Below, piece after piece: positions 1 to 13,300 of a DNA stretch of 64,000 bases. The DNA is taken from positions 744,001-808,000 of the forward strand of contig LR746272.1 in NCBI GenBank assembly GCA_902729315.2. Reading direction: 5' to 3'. The DNA is from Spirodela intermedia (taxonomy: Eukaryota > Streptophyta > Magnoliopsida > Alismatales > Araceae). Position numbers and translations under genes: made by a program. Positions within the stretch are counted from its first letter, which is position 1, and each line of letters begins with the position of its first letter. The notes below the pieces were generated by a model. The model saw nothing but the letters and a program-made list of their open reading frames with translations, was not told the origin of the DNA and did not search any database.

Positions 1-277
1 ATTTTTTCAGTAGAACACTAGGCAAGAACAGCTGAATCGGAAGATATCATCATAACCTCAAAAAAGGAAATAATTTACTTCTTGAATGTCTGCCCAGGCC
101 ACAATTTTTGTGGAATCGAAATCATTGTTGGGGTTAGGGTTGCCCCTTTTCTCGTATTTTTTTTCTTTTCAACCATTTTTCTGTATTATTCTAGTCCAAT
201 CATATGCACTGCATTTGTACTTCATTTCCATGTTCTTAAAATTTAAAAAATAAAAATAAAATTTGACTACCATTTAC

Positions 278-1318
278 CTGAATGCAAAGTGTTAAAAGTG
301 CGGATATCTCATTTTTAACTCCATCCCGAATGAATCCAAAAATTTTCTCCAGGGAAGCAGTCAGCTGTTGCTTAAATAATACAGCAGGGTATCGAGCCTC
401 CAAAAGAGGGAAACTTTCTTCACAGTTCTTTAGACGATACTTCATGTCCTGATAATTTAGAATGATATTAGAAGGCAGCATTTCTGAAAACTAAAATGAC
501 GGACGGAAAAGGGATTTTTTTTGGGATCATTCACGAATCTAAAATGGGAAGCACCTGCATTGCTCTTCCGGTCAAACCAGGAGAACCGGAAACAGCTCGA
601 GCGGGGGACGTAAAGAACGTATCAAATCGAACATTCCTCTGCAAGAGGCAGAGAAGCCCTGAAGTATTGGACAGCCAGTACGGCAATACATCGCACTCAT
701 CTCCAACCTGAAAATATACTAGCAACATAAGCACAGATACCACCAGTAAAATATTTCAAAGGAACCCACCAACCTTGTATGCGCAATGTAGAAAAAACAA
801 GATGATGATAAAAGAAGAATTACTTGGGCATCAATTTAATGAATTCGCAACTAAGGACGAGATCAGGAAAATTTGAAGACTTCATGCACCTTGATAACAT
901 CATTGATCCCTTCGATTATGCCATCAAAAACTGTTGTTATCTCTGCTTCAAAAGCACGTGTCTGGAGGAGAAATTTATATATGATGCAGGCAGCGAGAGG
1001 CTTGCCATCTTTAAACCCCATATCTTCTTTAATGCATCTTATAAGAAATTCATGATGACCCTACACGCAAGAACAGAAAAATAAAAAAACAAAGAAAAAC
1101 TCAGAAAGGAAATTAATATTGCCCAGAATCAAGTTCTAGTGCTCGAGTGATAATATCTTCAGTAAAAAAATAAGATCCATTTAGGATCAGCTTGATCAAG
1201 CGTGCTCAACATTTGCTCAGATAAAAAAGGAGAAGAGAACAACCTCCTGTCTGTCAATGGCCTTCGCTAACCGTTCTCTCTGATATGGGCTGCGAAGTCT
1301 TGTCGATACAGGAGTATC
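278..1318 (-). other. first part of the myosin globular tail (dilute/cargo-binding domain)
   Basis: Exons 1244-1318, 890-1060, 555-707 and 278-448 encode the conserved opening of the cargo-binding tail, including [30 protein letters not shown] and [19 protein letters not shown]. The rest of the domain, about 245 residues in Arabidopsis XI-I, would lie to the left of the window. No convincing further exon was found in 1-277, which reads as intron. Confidence 0.85.
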
Positions 1319-4300
1319 CTACAGAACAGGTGATGCAAATCAGATAAAACGAGCCCATGAAGAAAGCAAAAAGCGAGAGAAACTAAGTGAAATATAAACA
1401 GAACATCTCACAAACGTAGCCTGCAGTTCAGCACTGGAAGGTACGGGGTGTTGCTTCTGTTTTAAAAACCATGTCAATTTGTTAATAAAGTATGAAATGA
1501 TATTCTGAGCTAAAACTAGGTATCAAAATAAACAATATTAAAAAAGATAAAGACTTGAATTCAACAAAATCACAGGTCGCAAACTTGTGGAATGAAAAGA
1601 TGAAAGTAATATTGGAAAAAGGCCAAAAGAAAGTGACAGAATCAAGTACCAGTTTCGTCCATCATACCTTCGAAACTGATCGAGACAAAAGCTGATTCAC
1701 AGGAGTCAGACTCAGTGTTTTTTGTCTCAAAGTGGTGTTCTCTTCCACCATACTTGAAATCTTCTCAGTCATGCTAATTTCAGAAAGTGAACAAACAGTT
1801 AGAACAACCGCGACAGTGGTTTTTCGAGAGTATAACAAAATGGCAAACTTATTGAAATAAAAGAATCGACCAAGAGCAGTCAAAGGACGGAATATAATTC
1901 TCCTCTTCAGATCTTAATATTTGAAAAAATGACAGCATCTTCCAGGCCCACTGAAGACCGCAAAATGATCCTTTTAAAGCTAAACATCAAGTAGCATGTT
2001 CAAAATATTGCAGGAAAATGGAAAAGGATCTACGTGAAGATAAGCTACTTAGACATAGTATTTATTCTTTCAATATTAAATGTTATCAACTCTTGAATAT
2101 TTGGTATACGAATACTTGTGTATGCCAATCCAAGGCACGATAAGAAGGTCAAACACATCCAAATGAAGTTAAATGTCTATTTTCTGCTGAAGTGTGTTAT
2201 ATATCAAGCATAAAAAGGCACATTTCAGCGCTGTCGAACATGAAAACGCCATCATAATCATGAATAAACATGCAATTAATTCAAACTTAAAGGACATCGA
2301 CGACCATTAACATAACCACACCGATTTGAGATTTATTTAAGTTATAATCTACCATAAGCTTAATCAAGTTGGTGATTCAAATAACTATCAACTGAAGTTA
2401 TGAAGATAGAAACGAAATATATATTATGAAATGAAAGCAGATTGATTCTGCACTGGCTGTGAAATAAGAAACAGGTGGTGGATGAATGACCATGAAGCGA
2501 GATAAGAGAACAAGACTAAGAATGACGTGAAAGAAAACCCCTCTGTACTTATTCACAGTTGAACCTGATGACCAGAAAAAAGCAACTATCATGGAGAACG
2601 AACGGGTTCATCAGAAATGAAGTTCAAATGATTAAGTGAAACCTTTGCAAGTTTTGTCGAAGCTTCATATTTTCGGACTCAATGTGCTGCAACTTTTCCA
2701 AGGTGTCAGTACTATACTTTTGTGCCTTCAGAAGCTCTTGCTCCAAATTCACCATTTTCTGTGCAATGGAACCAACTGTACTCTGTAAATAGACACAATA
2801 CGTATCACATTTACTTGATCATCCAGGAACATTCAATGAAACTAAAATCTTAAAGGGACAAAAAAATATGATGTAAAAAATAATAATAGAGAAACGCAAC
2901 CATGCACTCGGCAAAAGACACCCCACCTTCAGATACAAATTCTCTTTATTTAACTCTTCCATCTGAGCAAGCCTACTTTCTAAACTTGCGTTTTCTTTCT
3001 TTGATACCTCAATCTGTCTTGAAAGCGTGACATTCTTCTCCTGCTCATTCTCAACTGCCAACTTTGCAGCATTCAACTCAGCATGTACTGACTCCAACGA
3101 CCGCTGGAGTTTTGAAATTTCAGCCTGCTTTGATGCTTCACTGGATATCTGCAGTCAAAGGTTTAAAATTTAACAAAGCAACATATTGCCTTGCTTCCAG
3201 AAATCCTTCTTATTTTTCTGGTTTAAATATATCACACGTTACAAAGTAACAGTCATTGTCGGTAAGCATTAAATACTTTGCATAAAATACCCTGAACATA
3301 TACAACTTTCTTTTATCCGCTGAGGATGCAGACCCTGGATGGCATGGATACCAGCTTAACCAAACGAATAATTAAAATTTTTGAATGCAAATTTTAATCA
3401 CTGACGGCCTGCCCCAACCAGCTTCATCCACTTGAATTTATTTCTGCAAACATTGACTTGACCGCGTTTGGCATTAAACCTGTACATCTACTGGCCATCA
3501 CCAGAAGGGAGCCATTAGGCACAATGCAACTCCAAGTCTCCTGGATGCCGACAACTTAGAGCCATAGCAAGACGAAAGGATATGTTTCAACATCCTCAAT
3601 TTCGTTCTCACTACCCATACATATTAAGGTGAAAAAAACTTATCCTGTGTTATCAAATCAAGCACCAGAACGATAGAAGATACGATGCTTTGTTGCTCAC
3701 AAAAGTTTCATATTTTCATCATATCCTTGTTTTAAAGTTGTATTGAATTCTAATTATCATAATCAAATGTTTTAACACCATGTAAAGAGTAACTAAGATA
3801 ATAACATCATCTGCCGAAACTCAACTTGATGCATCAAAGACACAAATACACTGCCATGCGACTCCTCTAACACAAAAATTTACATACCACCCGGGCACTT
3901 CTATCTTTCCTCAATTTCAGTTCATGTTCTTTCTGTCTTCCTCTATCCTGTTTATGGCCCTCACAAAAAAAATAATCACATATGTAAGTACTGCTTCCAT
4001 CAATCTTCTTTCAACTGTCCAACAATCTCATCTAGTTTTTGTTGACTTGTTAAAAACTAACGCACTACGAAAAAGTATGTTTCTACTGTGTTAACCCGTT
4101 TTTAACCGTACATTACTTAAGATAAAACTTTGTGAAAGTGTGATAAAAGGCGGACAGCTTGGGCGGAGGGCGAGAGAGAGAGAGAGAGAGAGAGAATGTG
4201 TGTGTGCCTCTGTGTGTGTCTTGTGACAATGGAAAAATGAGAATGAAGCAGTTGTGAGCATGACAATCATCACCACATATCAGGTCTAAGAAAGTCTCAA

Positions 4301-7300
4301 AATGAAACCTATAAAAATGTAAATTTTTCATACGAGCTGGTGAGTAGTTTATATTAAATAAATCTGAGAAAATAAAAAAAGTGATCAGACACCAATAGAA
4401 TTGCATTTAAACACCGTAAGTAATTGCATTTAAGCATCCCATGTAGCACTAATGATTTGAAGGTAACAACTCACTAGCAAAATAAAAACTATTTCAGATA
4501 GCACAGCATAAAGTACAAAAAAAAAACTAAAACCAAAACAAAAAAAAGGCCAAAAAAAAGGATTATTAAGAACTAGATGAAATAAGCATGTTACCCTCCG
4601 TCTCTTTTCCAATTCGAAGTGCAAAGAAATGTCCTCCAACCTTTTCTCCAATTTGTTCTTTGCTTCACGTAATGCGCCAGCATCTCTTGCTGCCTAGAGT
4701 AACCAAAAAATGAAATTTTACATCTCATGAGACACACCTAACTGGCAAATTAAGCTTAGTACACAAGACAAGATCTAATCACCACAAAAGCAAAATTTTA
4801 AAATAACGGTATAAAATAAAAATTATAAACAACTATCAGAAAAACAAACAAGTATTTAATTTGCCTATGAGCATCAGATTTCAGCGCTCTATAAACCTAC
4901 TAATCCCTATGAGCATCAGATTTCATCAAAATTCCCTGCAAAGTGACACATGTCCCGACCAAATGAAAAGGTTGAAGTATATAAAGTTATCCGTACGAAT
5001 ATCTGAAGCCAACAAGTAAAACGAATTCAAGGAGTGGTGTGAAATGCGAGCGAATTCCATCTTAAACTCCTCTAAAGATTAAAGGAGTGTTCAAACAGTT
5101 GGACAGGAAAATGCATACATTTATAGTGGCTGCTTGTAGAGATCTATAATATTTACTTTTTTGTTGTAGCTAATAAAAATAGGAGAGAGAGAGAGAGAGA
5201 GAGAGAAATTAAGAGGCAAAATTATATTATAAAGTGACAACCCTGAATTCGCGTGCAAGAAAACCAAGGAACGTACTACAGAAAGAAAGAATACCTGTTT
5301 GAGCCTTCGGAGCTCTTTCTTTGCAACTTTCCGTCTCCAAGCACATTGAATAGATACCAAAGCATGCAAATACTGCCGAAATCCCAAACACACTTTCCAC
5401 ATCCTCCATTGAGCCTAAATTGAGTAGCATGTATTCATATAAAGGAGGCAAATTAATTTTGTAGGAACTTTGTGGCAAAGTAAATAGAGAGCAGTAGGAA
5501 TCTACTTAGAAAAAGTGACATTGCAGATAAAAGCCACAGAAGCGACATCTCCCTCGAAAGCAAAATCGACGTGAATGAAACAATGTTGCATTTGAAAGAA
5601 AAAGCAGAACAATGGCTAAGTTCATTAGGACTGCAGAAACTCTAATGTAAAAGCAACAGGACTGCTGTTATTAATGGCTAACGTATAAAGCAACAGTAAA
5701 AGCTGTTATTAAACGTATCCATTAGGACTGCAGAAACTCTAACGTCTAAGTTTATTTTATCTTCATTCATTTTATAAAGCTACTGCCAAGCACTAGCAAA
5801 TGAGAATAAATTAAAGCATATCATTTATTAGAAGATAAAAACCAATGGCTACCCAGCCTAGAAATAAACAAGGCAGACTGAGAAAATTGGTCTTCTAGAT
5901 AATAGAATTAATTTTAAAAAATTAGAATTTATAGCATATTTCACGCAAGCAATCACTGAATCCAAACCACAACAAATTTTATGTTTGAATGTTGACAGCA
6001 TGATACATGTATAAAAGGCGGACAGGTATTTCCAAATGGCCTGGTTAAGCCAAATCCCATTTGGGTTCAGCCAAATGATGAAATGCTGTGTAATCCTACT
6101 GGACGACTAAGAAAACTGAAATTAGATAAGACTATTCTGTGTTTATGGATACAGTATGCTGTGTAACTCTGGTTAAGACCATTTTTAATTTATGGATACA
6201 GTATGGGAAGCTTTCCGGTTTTATGCCTGATGTCAGGGATCTACAGAAAACCTTTAATATTTTGCAGATAACATGCATGCATGTTTTAGCTGCATTGAAA
6301 AGATATTGCAGTTTAGAGCAAATGCATTCAGAAGTGGAAAGAGAAATAGGGTGCGAGACCTTGATGAATTACTATTCCCTATGCTAGTTGACAATTCATC
6401 ACAAAAACATCATAGCCTCTCAGCTTCATAATAAAGAGAAACGTTTATGCCCCTAATGCAATTGATGACAATAATTATCGTGATGATTACGCAAGGATAA
6501 ATTTATCATGAAGGGTTCTAAGCCTCAGCATCAGTGGAATAAATCTGTAAGTATGTACTTGTCCTTCTTTTTACCAATGTATGATCACAATACAAAAACA
6601 CAACAACATACACCAACCCATAGAGGATATATCAATTTCTACAGAATCAGAAACCACAAAACTGGCCAAATATTATTAAAGAGAATATCACACCAAACAT
6701 GCAAGGAGAACCACTTAGTAAAAACTAAAACCTGGATCAATGTGGCAGCTTTTTTTCGTTTGACAGACAGCGTCCATGTACGAGCTAAAAAGCCACGGAT
6801 GCATGTCTGAATAGTTACAACAGATAAACAAATTTTTTTGAAATGACTATGCCGCAGCCATCCCCGTGCATATTTCTGAATTATCACAGCAGCAGCTTTT
6901 TGTTTCAGAATTGAGTAGACTCCACGATCCAGGCAACCTAAAGAAAAAATTAATTATAGATGAACCACCTGAGCAAACAGTTAGCATCGGTTTTGGCAAA
7001 GCAAGAAGGTATGTAGCATGAGCAACACAAAAACATGGATTTGATTAAATATCGACAAAAACAATACAATATAACCAAAAATCTACACAAACCAAAGTTT
7101 ATCCATATTTTGACAACCCAAGATAGCCTATAGTAGGAATCCAGCATCTCCCATTAGCATTTAAAGATAAAATGAGCTCCAAAGGATGATTTGTTCAAGT
7201 CTAAGATAGTGTGGATATAGCTCAATCTAATCTTCCGCTCCAAAGCAGATTGAATATTGTCAACAGTGGAAATGAACGGCAGCAGATGAGTTTAGGTCTA

Positions 7301-10300
7301 TTTTTATCGATGGCAATACCCTACCTTCACCTTTAAAGCCTGCGATCTTTGTCTAAGATGGACAAATAAACCCATGTTTAAGTACAAAGGGATATCATTA
7401 TAAATATGTATAAATACGTGTTTTTAAATGCATATATGAATGTACTAATATAAAAATATATATTTTGACACTTATAAAACTAAGGATCAAATTTACAACT
7501 ACAATAGAGTGGAGAGGCAACTAATAATGGCAAACTCGGCTCATCAAAAAGAAGCACCAGTAGTGAAACCTTGTAAAGCAGGTTGATATAAAACTTGGTA
7601 TGCTTTGGCAATAAAAACACAGGGTGAACATATGACAGAGACCCCATGCCATACCACGGCAAAATGCTTGTAGAACAAATGAAGCCCTTTTGATTCTGAG
7701 GAAATCTCTCCGGACAAGAAACATTCGCAGATGACACTGGATAATTTTTGCCGAATTATCCAGTACCTCTGCCCGACGAGAGTCTAGAACTGCAATCTGA
7801 CCCGCCCTAAGAAACACTTTGCTCTTCCCAAGCTGCAAAGTAAAACACAAAAATGTGGGAATATGATATAATTGAAGCATACTCCCCCCTCTTTACCAGA
7901 ATTAATCTATATTTTGAAGGTCTTTGTCAAAATACTGAAGAGCTATACTCTTACATCATGTTAACAACTAACATCGGCAAATTTTACTGTCATGGTGGAA
8001 ACAATTAAAAAATATCCACGTATCCAAACATTTCTGAAACTGCACCCCTTACTGCCAATCATAGTTTAAGGTAATCGATATTGGTCCACACTGTATCCTG
8101 CTGAACCAACTGCAATTTCACATACAATCTATCTTCAAACGAATTGTGAATTTCATGTCAACATCACGTTCGCAGCACAAATCATTCAGAATTATTCGTG
8201 TCAAACCGTAATATATATAAAGTTATTATAGAAGATATAAAAAACTTAAAAGTAGCACATACCAAAGTAAGCCCTACCAGAAAACAAGTATCATAAAAAA
8301 TACATCGTTAAAAATACCTACTACACCCACTGCTAACTAATGACAATAGAGTAACTATAATGAATATCCCCACATTCAGATATTCAAATTCATCATCTAC
8401 TGATTACAAATTCGTTCAATATATTTATAGAAATCTCGTTGACATGAATGGATGCAAATGGTTTAGCTTCTCAATTGATCTCTCATTCACAGGCCACTGA
8501 AGTCATTACTATTATCTAACCCTGTTGTATTTCCAATACGTCAGGTGAGTATGTATAGACTCACTACTCGGGACACGAGCAGAATACATATATAAGAAGC
8601 TTAGCAACACATACTTGGAAGTTTGTAAGGTTTAACTTCTGTAGAATTTTCTCTGACAATGTCTTTTCATCGTAGCTGCAAGACCAAAAAAGAAAAACCA
8701 AACCAGCCTTCAACAGTGACGAATGCCAAAAACTGAAAGTTGAATTATAAAATACGAATGAAAACAATCATGACAAATATTTTCGTATTTCTGTAGAAAC
8801 TTCTTTGAATTGTATGAAAAAACATGTTTTCACTGAGTTGTAATTCCATGCACCATCGAATGATTTCGTGAAGTTGGCAAAGAATCAAATATTGGTGCAA
8901 ACTCCAAAAACAAAACTCATCAGAGACTATTCTACTCAAGAAGATGATTCTTCAGTATCTTAGCAGAAAAACCTCATGTAGGCATGGATGCTTAAGAAAT
9001 CAATCACACTGGCTTCAAAAAAGCCAAAGCTCTAACTCAAATAATACAACTTTCACCTGATTCCATTATGCATTAGAACACATTCATCCGAGCAAATTAG
9101 CCAACAGGTAAACACGTAAATACACCACAATTTTTGCGAGTGTTGGATAAATTGTTCTGTTGTCCGTAGCTAACAGGGTTTTTGCACTGCATATTTTGAA
9201 GATGAAATTGCATCACATAATTTAACTTTACTAACCCAAAATCCACGAAAGTTTAAGATCCAAGAAAAGTTTTCATAAAAATTTCCTATTTTGTGCTTGC
9301 GAGTGTGAAGTGAATGAACGAACCTCAAATTATTGTAGGTTGAAATGCTAAATGATGGAATATCTTAGAAGACAATCCTCTAGTATTTATCATACCAGAG
9401 CTCCTTATTTTTTGGCCCTGCTGAATCCCTCCCCCAACTCTATTTTTCAGGTAAACAAGGCAGACAATGGTTGTTTGCAACTAGAGCATCAAGTGAACCT
9501 AACAGGTAAGACCGTTGGCAGTGGATACAACAGCTGCAGCCAATGGCAGAAGCACATTAGATCCGACCAGAATATGAAATATACAAAAACGTGAAAGTGA
9601 CGGCAGAACAATGATTCCTTTTCTTGCTATTTTCTTGCTCTTGTTTTTCTTCTTTCATCACTCTACCCAAAATAAAGATGCACTAAAAACATTAAAAATG
9701 ACTGCACAAAAAATCCTGCATAAGACTAAAACCCGGCAAAAATATGAATGCCTACTGAGCAGGACTCAATTTTTAGTTTTCTTGATCTCGACATCAAGCA
9801 AAAGCTGGTGAAGCTTAACTTGTTGTGTGCAGAACAAGTCACAGCCATTGTGTGGCACAGATTAAACAGAGTACCACACATCTGATAATGAAGAGTGAGA
9901 AACAAGAGACAGCTGACTATGGATCCAATAGCCAAGCCTAGCAGTTGACTTTCATGGTCATTACCGTTAATGATTAAGCAAATAATAGACATATTTTTAT
10001 ATACAACCTGTCCCATGCAAACGCACTACTATGGAATTATTGGCATGTGCAACACATGTAGAAATCATAGACTAAGGAAAACCATATCCAACCAGAAACT
10101 ATTGTTATGAAAGCCCTTTCACTGAGGCATGAATCAGCGCAATAAAATTAAAAGACGAGTCCACATGAATGCCATTTTATTGACATTACCACTTCTGCAA
10201 GTAATATAGAGACTACCAATCAGAAAAAAAAATCATTGGTATTGATTAGATGTTACTGAGAGAAATAAAATGTAATCATAATGAGCAAGATAACTTCAAA

Positions 10301-13300
10301 TAAATACCTTCCATCAATTAATTCCGTAATAAGAAGTCCAAAGCGATCTACAAATTCAGAATAAGTCCTCCGAGTAGGATAACCAGCCAGGCTTATTCGG
10401 ACAGCTTCTAAAACACCCTGCATGGAAGTCGAAAAACAGAGGATTGCTTGAAAGTGAGCATTAATTCCCGATTAGTACTAGCACTGGGTGAAACAGATCA
10501 GGGGAATGATATAATAATCGTCAACATTCATAAATAAAAAATAAAAGAATTGGCACAGGTGGCAATCAGTACCTAAGCAATCAAAGTGAACATAGTGTCT
10601 AAGCATCTGTTTAAATAAAGAAACATTCAGTTATAAAGCAAATTCACGTGTTCTCCAAGTGAACCGTTTTGACACCAGGAAAAGTGCCGTTTTGACAATT
10701 TTTTACACTATGAAGATATATTCATACATTATTGGCCCTTTCAGTCTTAAAGTTGTCTGTTGGCAAATAATCAGAGACTAATTTATTTTTTTCAGGAAAT
10801 CCAATCTTTCAAGTAGGATTTCAATTATCTCCTGTTGACTATGAGAATCTTGAACATCTCACAATATTGGTTCGCGCCGTATAATTAGTCGAGCATCACT
10901 CGATCTACCTTATTTGAAATCAAGATGACCATCCCATTTTGTTGTTCAGAAGAAACTTGGTAAAACATCATTATTGTCAAGGCTCTTCAGCCGCCAAAGT
11001 CGTGTCTTATATGTGAACAAAGGATGAAATCAATTGCAGCATGGCAATTGATAAGAACTGAAATCAAGACGATCATCTCATATTTAAAATCAATTCTCTT
11101 TCCTGCTACCACTGGACAGAGATACTTTATTAAACATTTCCCACAAGAAAACAACTCCCAATTTTAATTCTCCACTCTGCTACCACCTGGATCCAGCCAG
11201 AGATGCCTGAATTAAAATTCCCACCGGGCCAAGGCCCTTCAAGCTAAACTGTTTCAACTGCGGCATGGCAACTGATAAGAACTGAAATCAAGATGATCAT
11301 CTCATACTTTAAATCAATTCTCTTCCCTACTACCACCGGAAAGAGATCCTTTATTTAAACACTTCCCACGAGAAAACAACTCCCAATTTTAATCTCCACA
11401 CTGCTACCACCTGAATCCAGCCAGAGATGCTTGAATCAAATTCCCACGCTAGTCTAGAACTCCAAATGAATCCAGGCTGTGGCAATCAAACCCGCTTTAA
11501 AACCATGATATGAAGTCAAATGTCAACGCATCAATGCATAATGATACCATTCTTTCTTTAGATTTTTTCAACATGCATTGTTCTGGATCCTCTATTCAGG
11601 GTAGAAAAGCATACAAATGAGCACTTTAATGCCAAGATGTTTTGAGTTCTAAAAAACTACAGAATAATTGAAGTACAACAAGGTGGAATTTCTCATAAAA
11701 CTATAGGAGCCAACACGGTCCTCAATAAGCTAACCCACTAAAAAAAGTACCAAAAGTAATGTGTGAAGACATACTTCGTCACATCCCTCATATTGTTCCA
11801 TCCAAAGAAGAAAAGGTAGAAGATCGATTCTTCAAATGCATGCCCTCCTGCCTCATTTGTTTATTATTACCTTAAGATTCCAAACCACAAACTAAAGAGT
11901 TACCCAGAAAACACAATTGTTAATCGCAAACAACCAGCACAAATGCCTGCCCGGACTAACTAGATACGCGATTAGGTTCCGAAAATAGTATTTCAATCTA
12001 CTAACCCCACATCGTAATTGGTGCAAGACACTCTGATTCTCAAACTTCTGTGGACGACTCCAAGCGTTGGGCTTAACACATCGAATATAGTGAGGCTCTG
12101 TTGAGTTGAGTGTCTCCATCAGTGCTTGAAGTTGTTGCTGCATATAATGAAAGAATTATAATGAGACTTAAAAATTAATAAAAAAGATAAAACAACAGAA
12201 AAAAGATAAAATTACACCCAAAACACAGAAAAATATTCCATTCTATCACAAGTAGAGTGCTAGAGACAAGCTGTCTCCAACATACACAAAAAATGGACCC
12301 TGCTTCAACTGACTCATCCTGTGACGAATTAGAATTTGTCAAAATGGTCATCGGTGAACCAGAACATTTTTCTGGATGGATTTTCGCAAAACGAGCTGGA
12401 AAATAGAAGATTTATAAATACATTACGATGAGCAATCTCAGGCATATGATCTACACTGATCCCAGAACTTGATATCACAGAAGCCTAAACAATGCATAGT
12501 GAGTCCATAACAGCCTCAACCTTACGCATCACTACAGCCAAACTAACCATGCACAATTCTGCATTTAGCACTACGAGAGTAGAACATTATCTCAAAACCT
12601 GGAAGAAAATGATCCCACAGGAACTAGTAGGGACCACAGTGTGATTAACCCAGAATATGAGGTCTGATTCCCCGAGAAAAGCTTGCCTTGGTTACTAAAT
12701 TTTGTTAGCCCAAAGGTGCCACAAATGACCAGATATGAGAAGAAAGTGAGCGGTAGGTGAGGAACATTACAGATGTTTGAAGAGAAGACACTGCTTAATT
12801 CCCATTATCAACCAATTTGGTGCACTAAAAGATACGAGGGATGAATCTTCCATTGAAGTTTAGGAGAGGCACATGAAGTACATCCAGGAAGATAAAAGTT
12901 CCAATTTTCCTACATGACTGAAAAATGATGTTGAAGCATTATGAGAGAAAACTCTGAACATCGGTTTAGTCCTTGGAACCGATGTACAAGAAACTTTCAC
13001 ATGAGGGATTAAAACAAATGATGAGCAGAAACTCCAAGTGTACTGTGTCTCAAGTGGGATAGCGTTCTGTCCTAAATGAGCCAAGAAACCAAGGAATAAA
13101 ACAAAGACAAAGATTAGGAGAAATGTCCACATTTTGGGGGGGGCAAACCATCTTATAGGACATTGTTTGGACTGGAAAAAAGGTAGTGGGTAGGACGCAT
13201 CAGGAGAACGTCATCTCGTGCAAAACGTTCTCCCCATGCATATGACTAACGATGACTAAAGACAGAAGGAACAAGAACAACCACACAGAAATGTCAAATA

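Noticed and set aside
79-89. Possible 11-nt micro-exon in the last myosin intron of the window
   Set aside because: It has weak splice signals and does not give the residues expected after [10 protein letters not shown]. The next exon more likely lies outside the window.
9352-9811. Plus-strand open frames in the myosin introns near 9.4-9.8 kb
   Set aside because: No domain or family resemblance, AT-rich intron DNA, and they are short.
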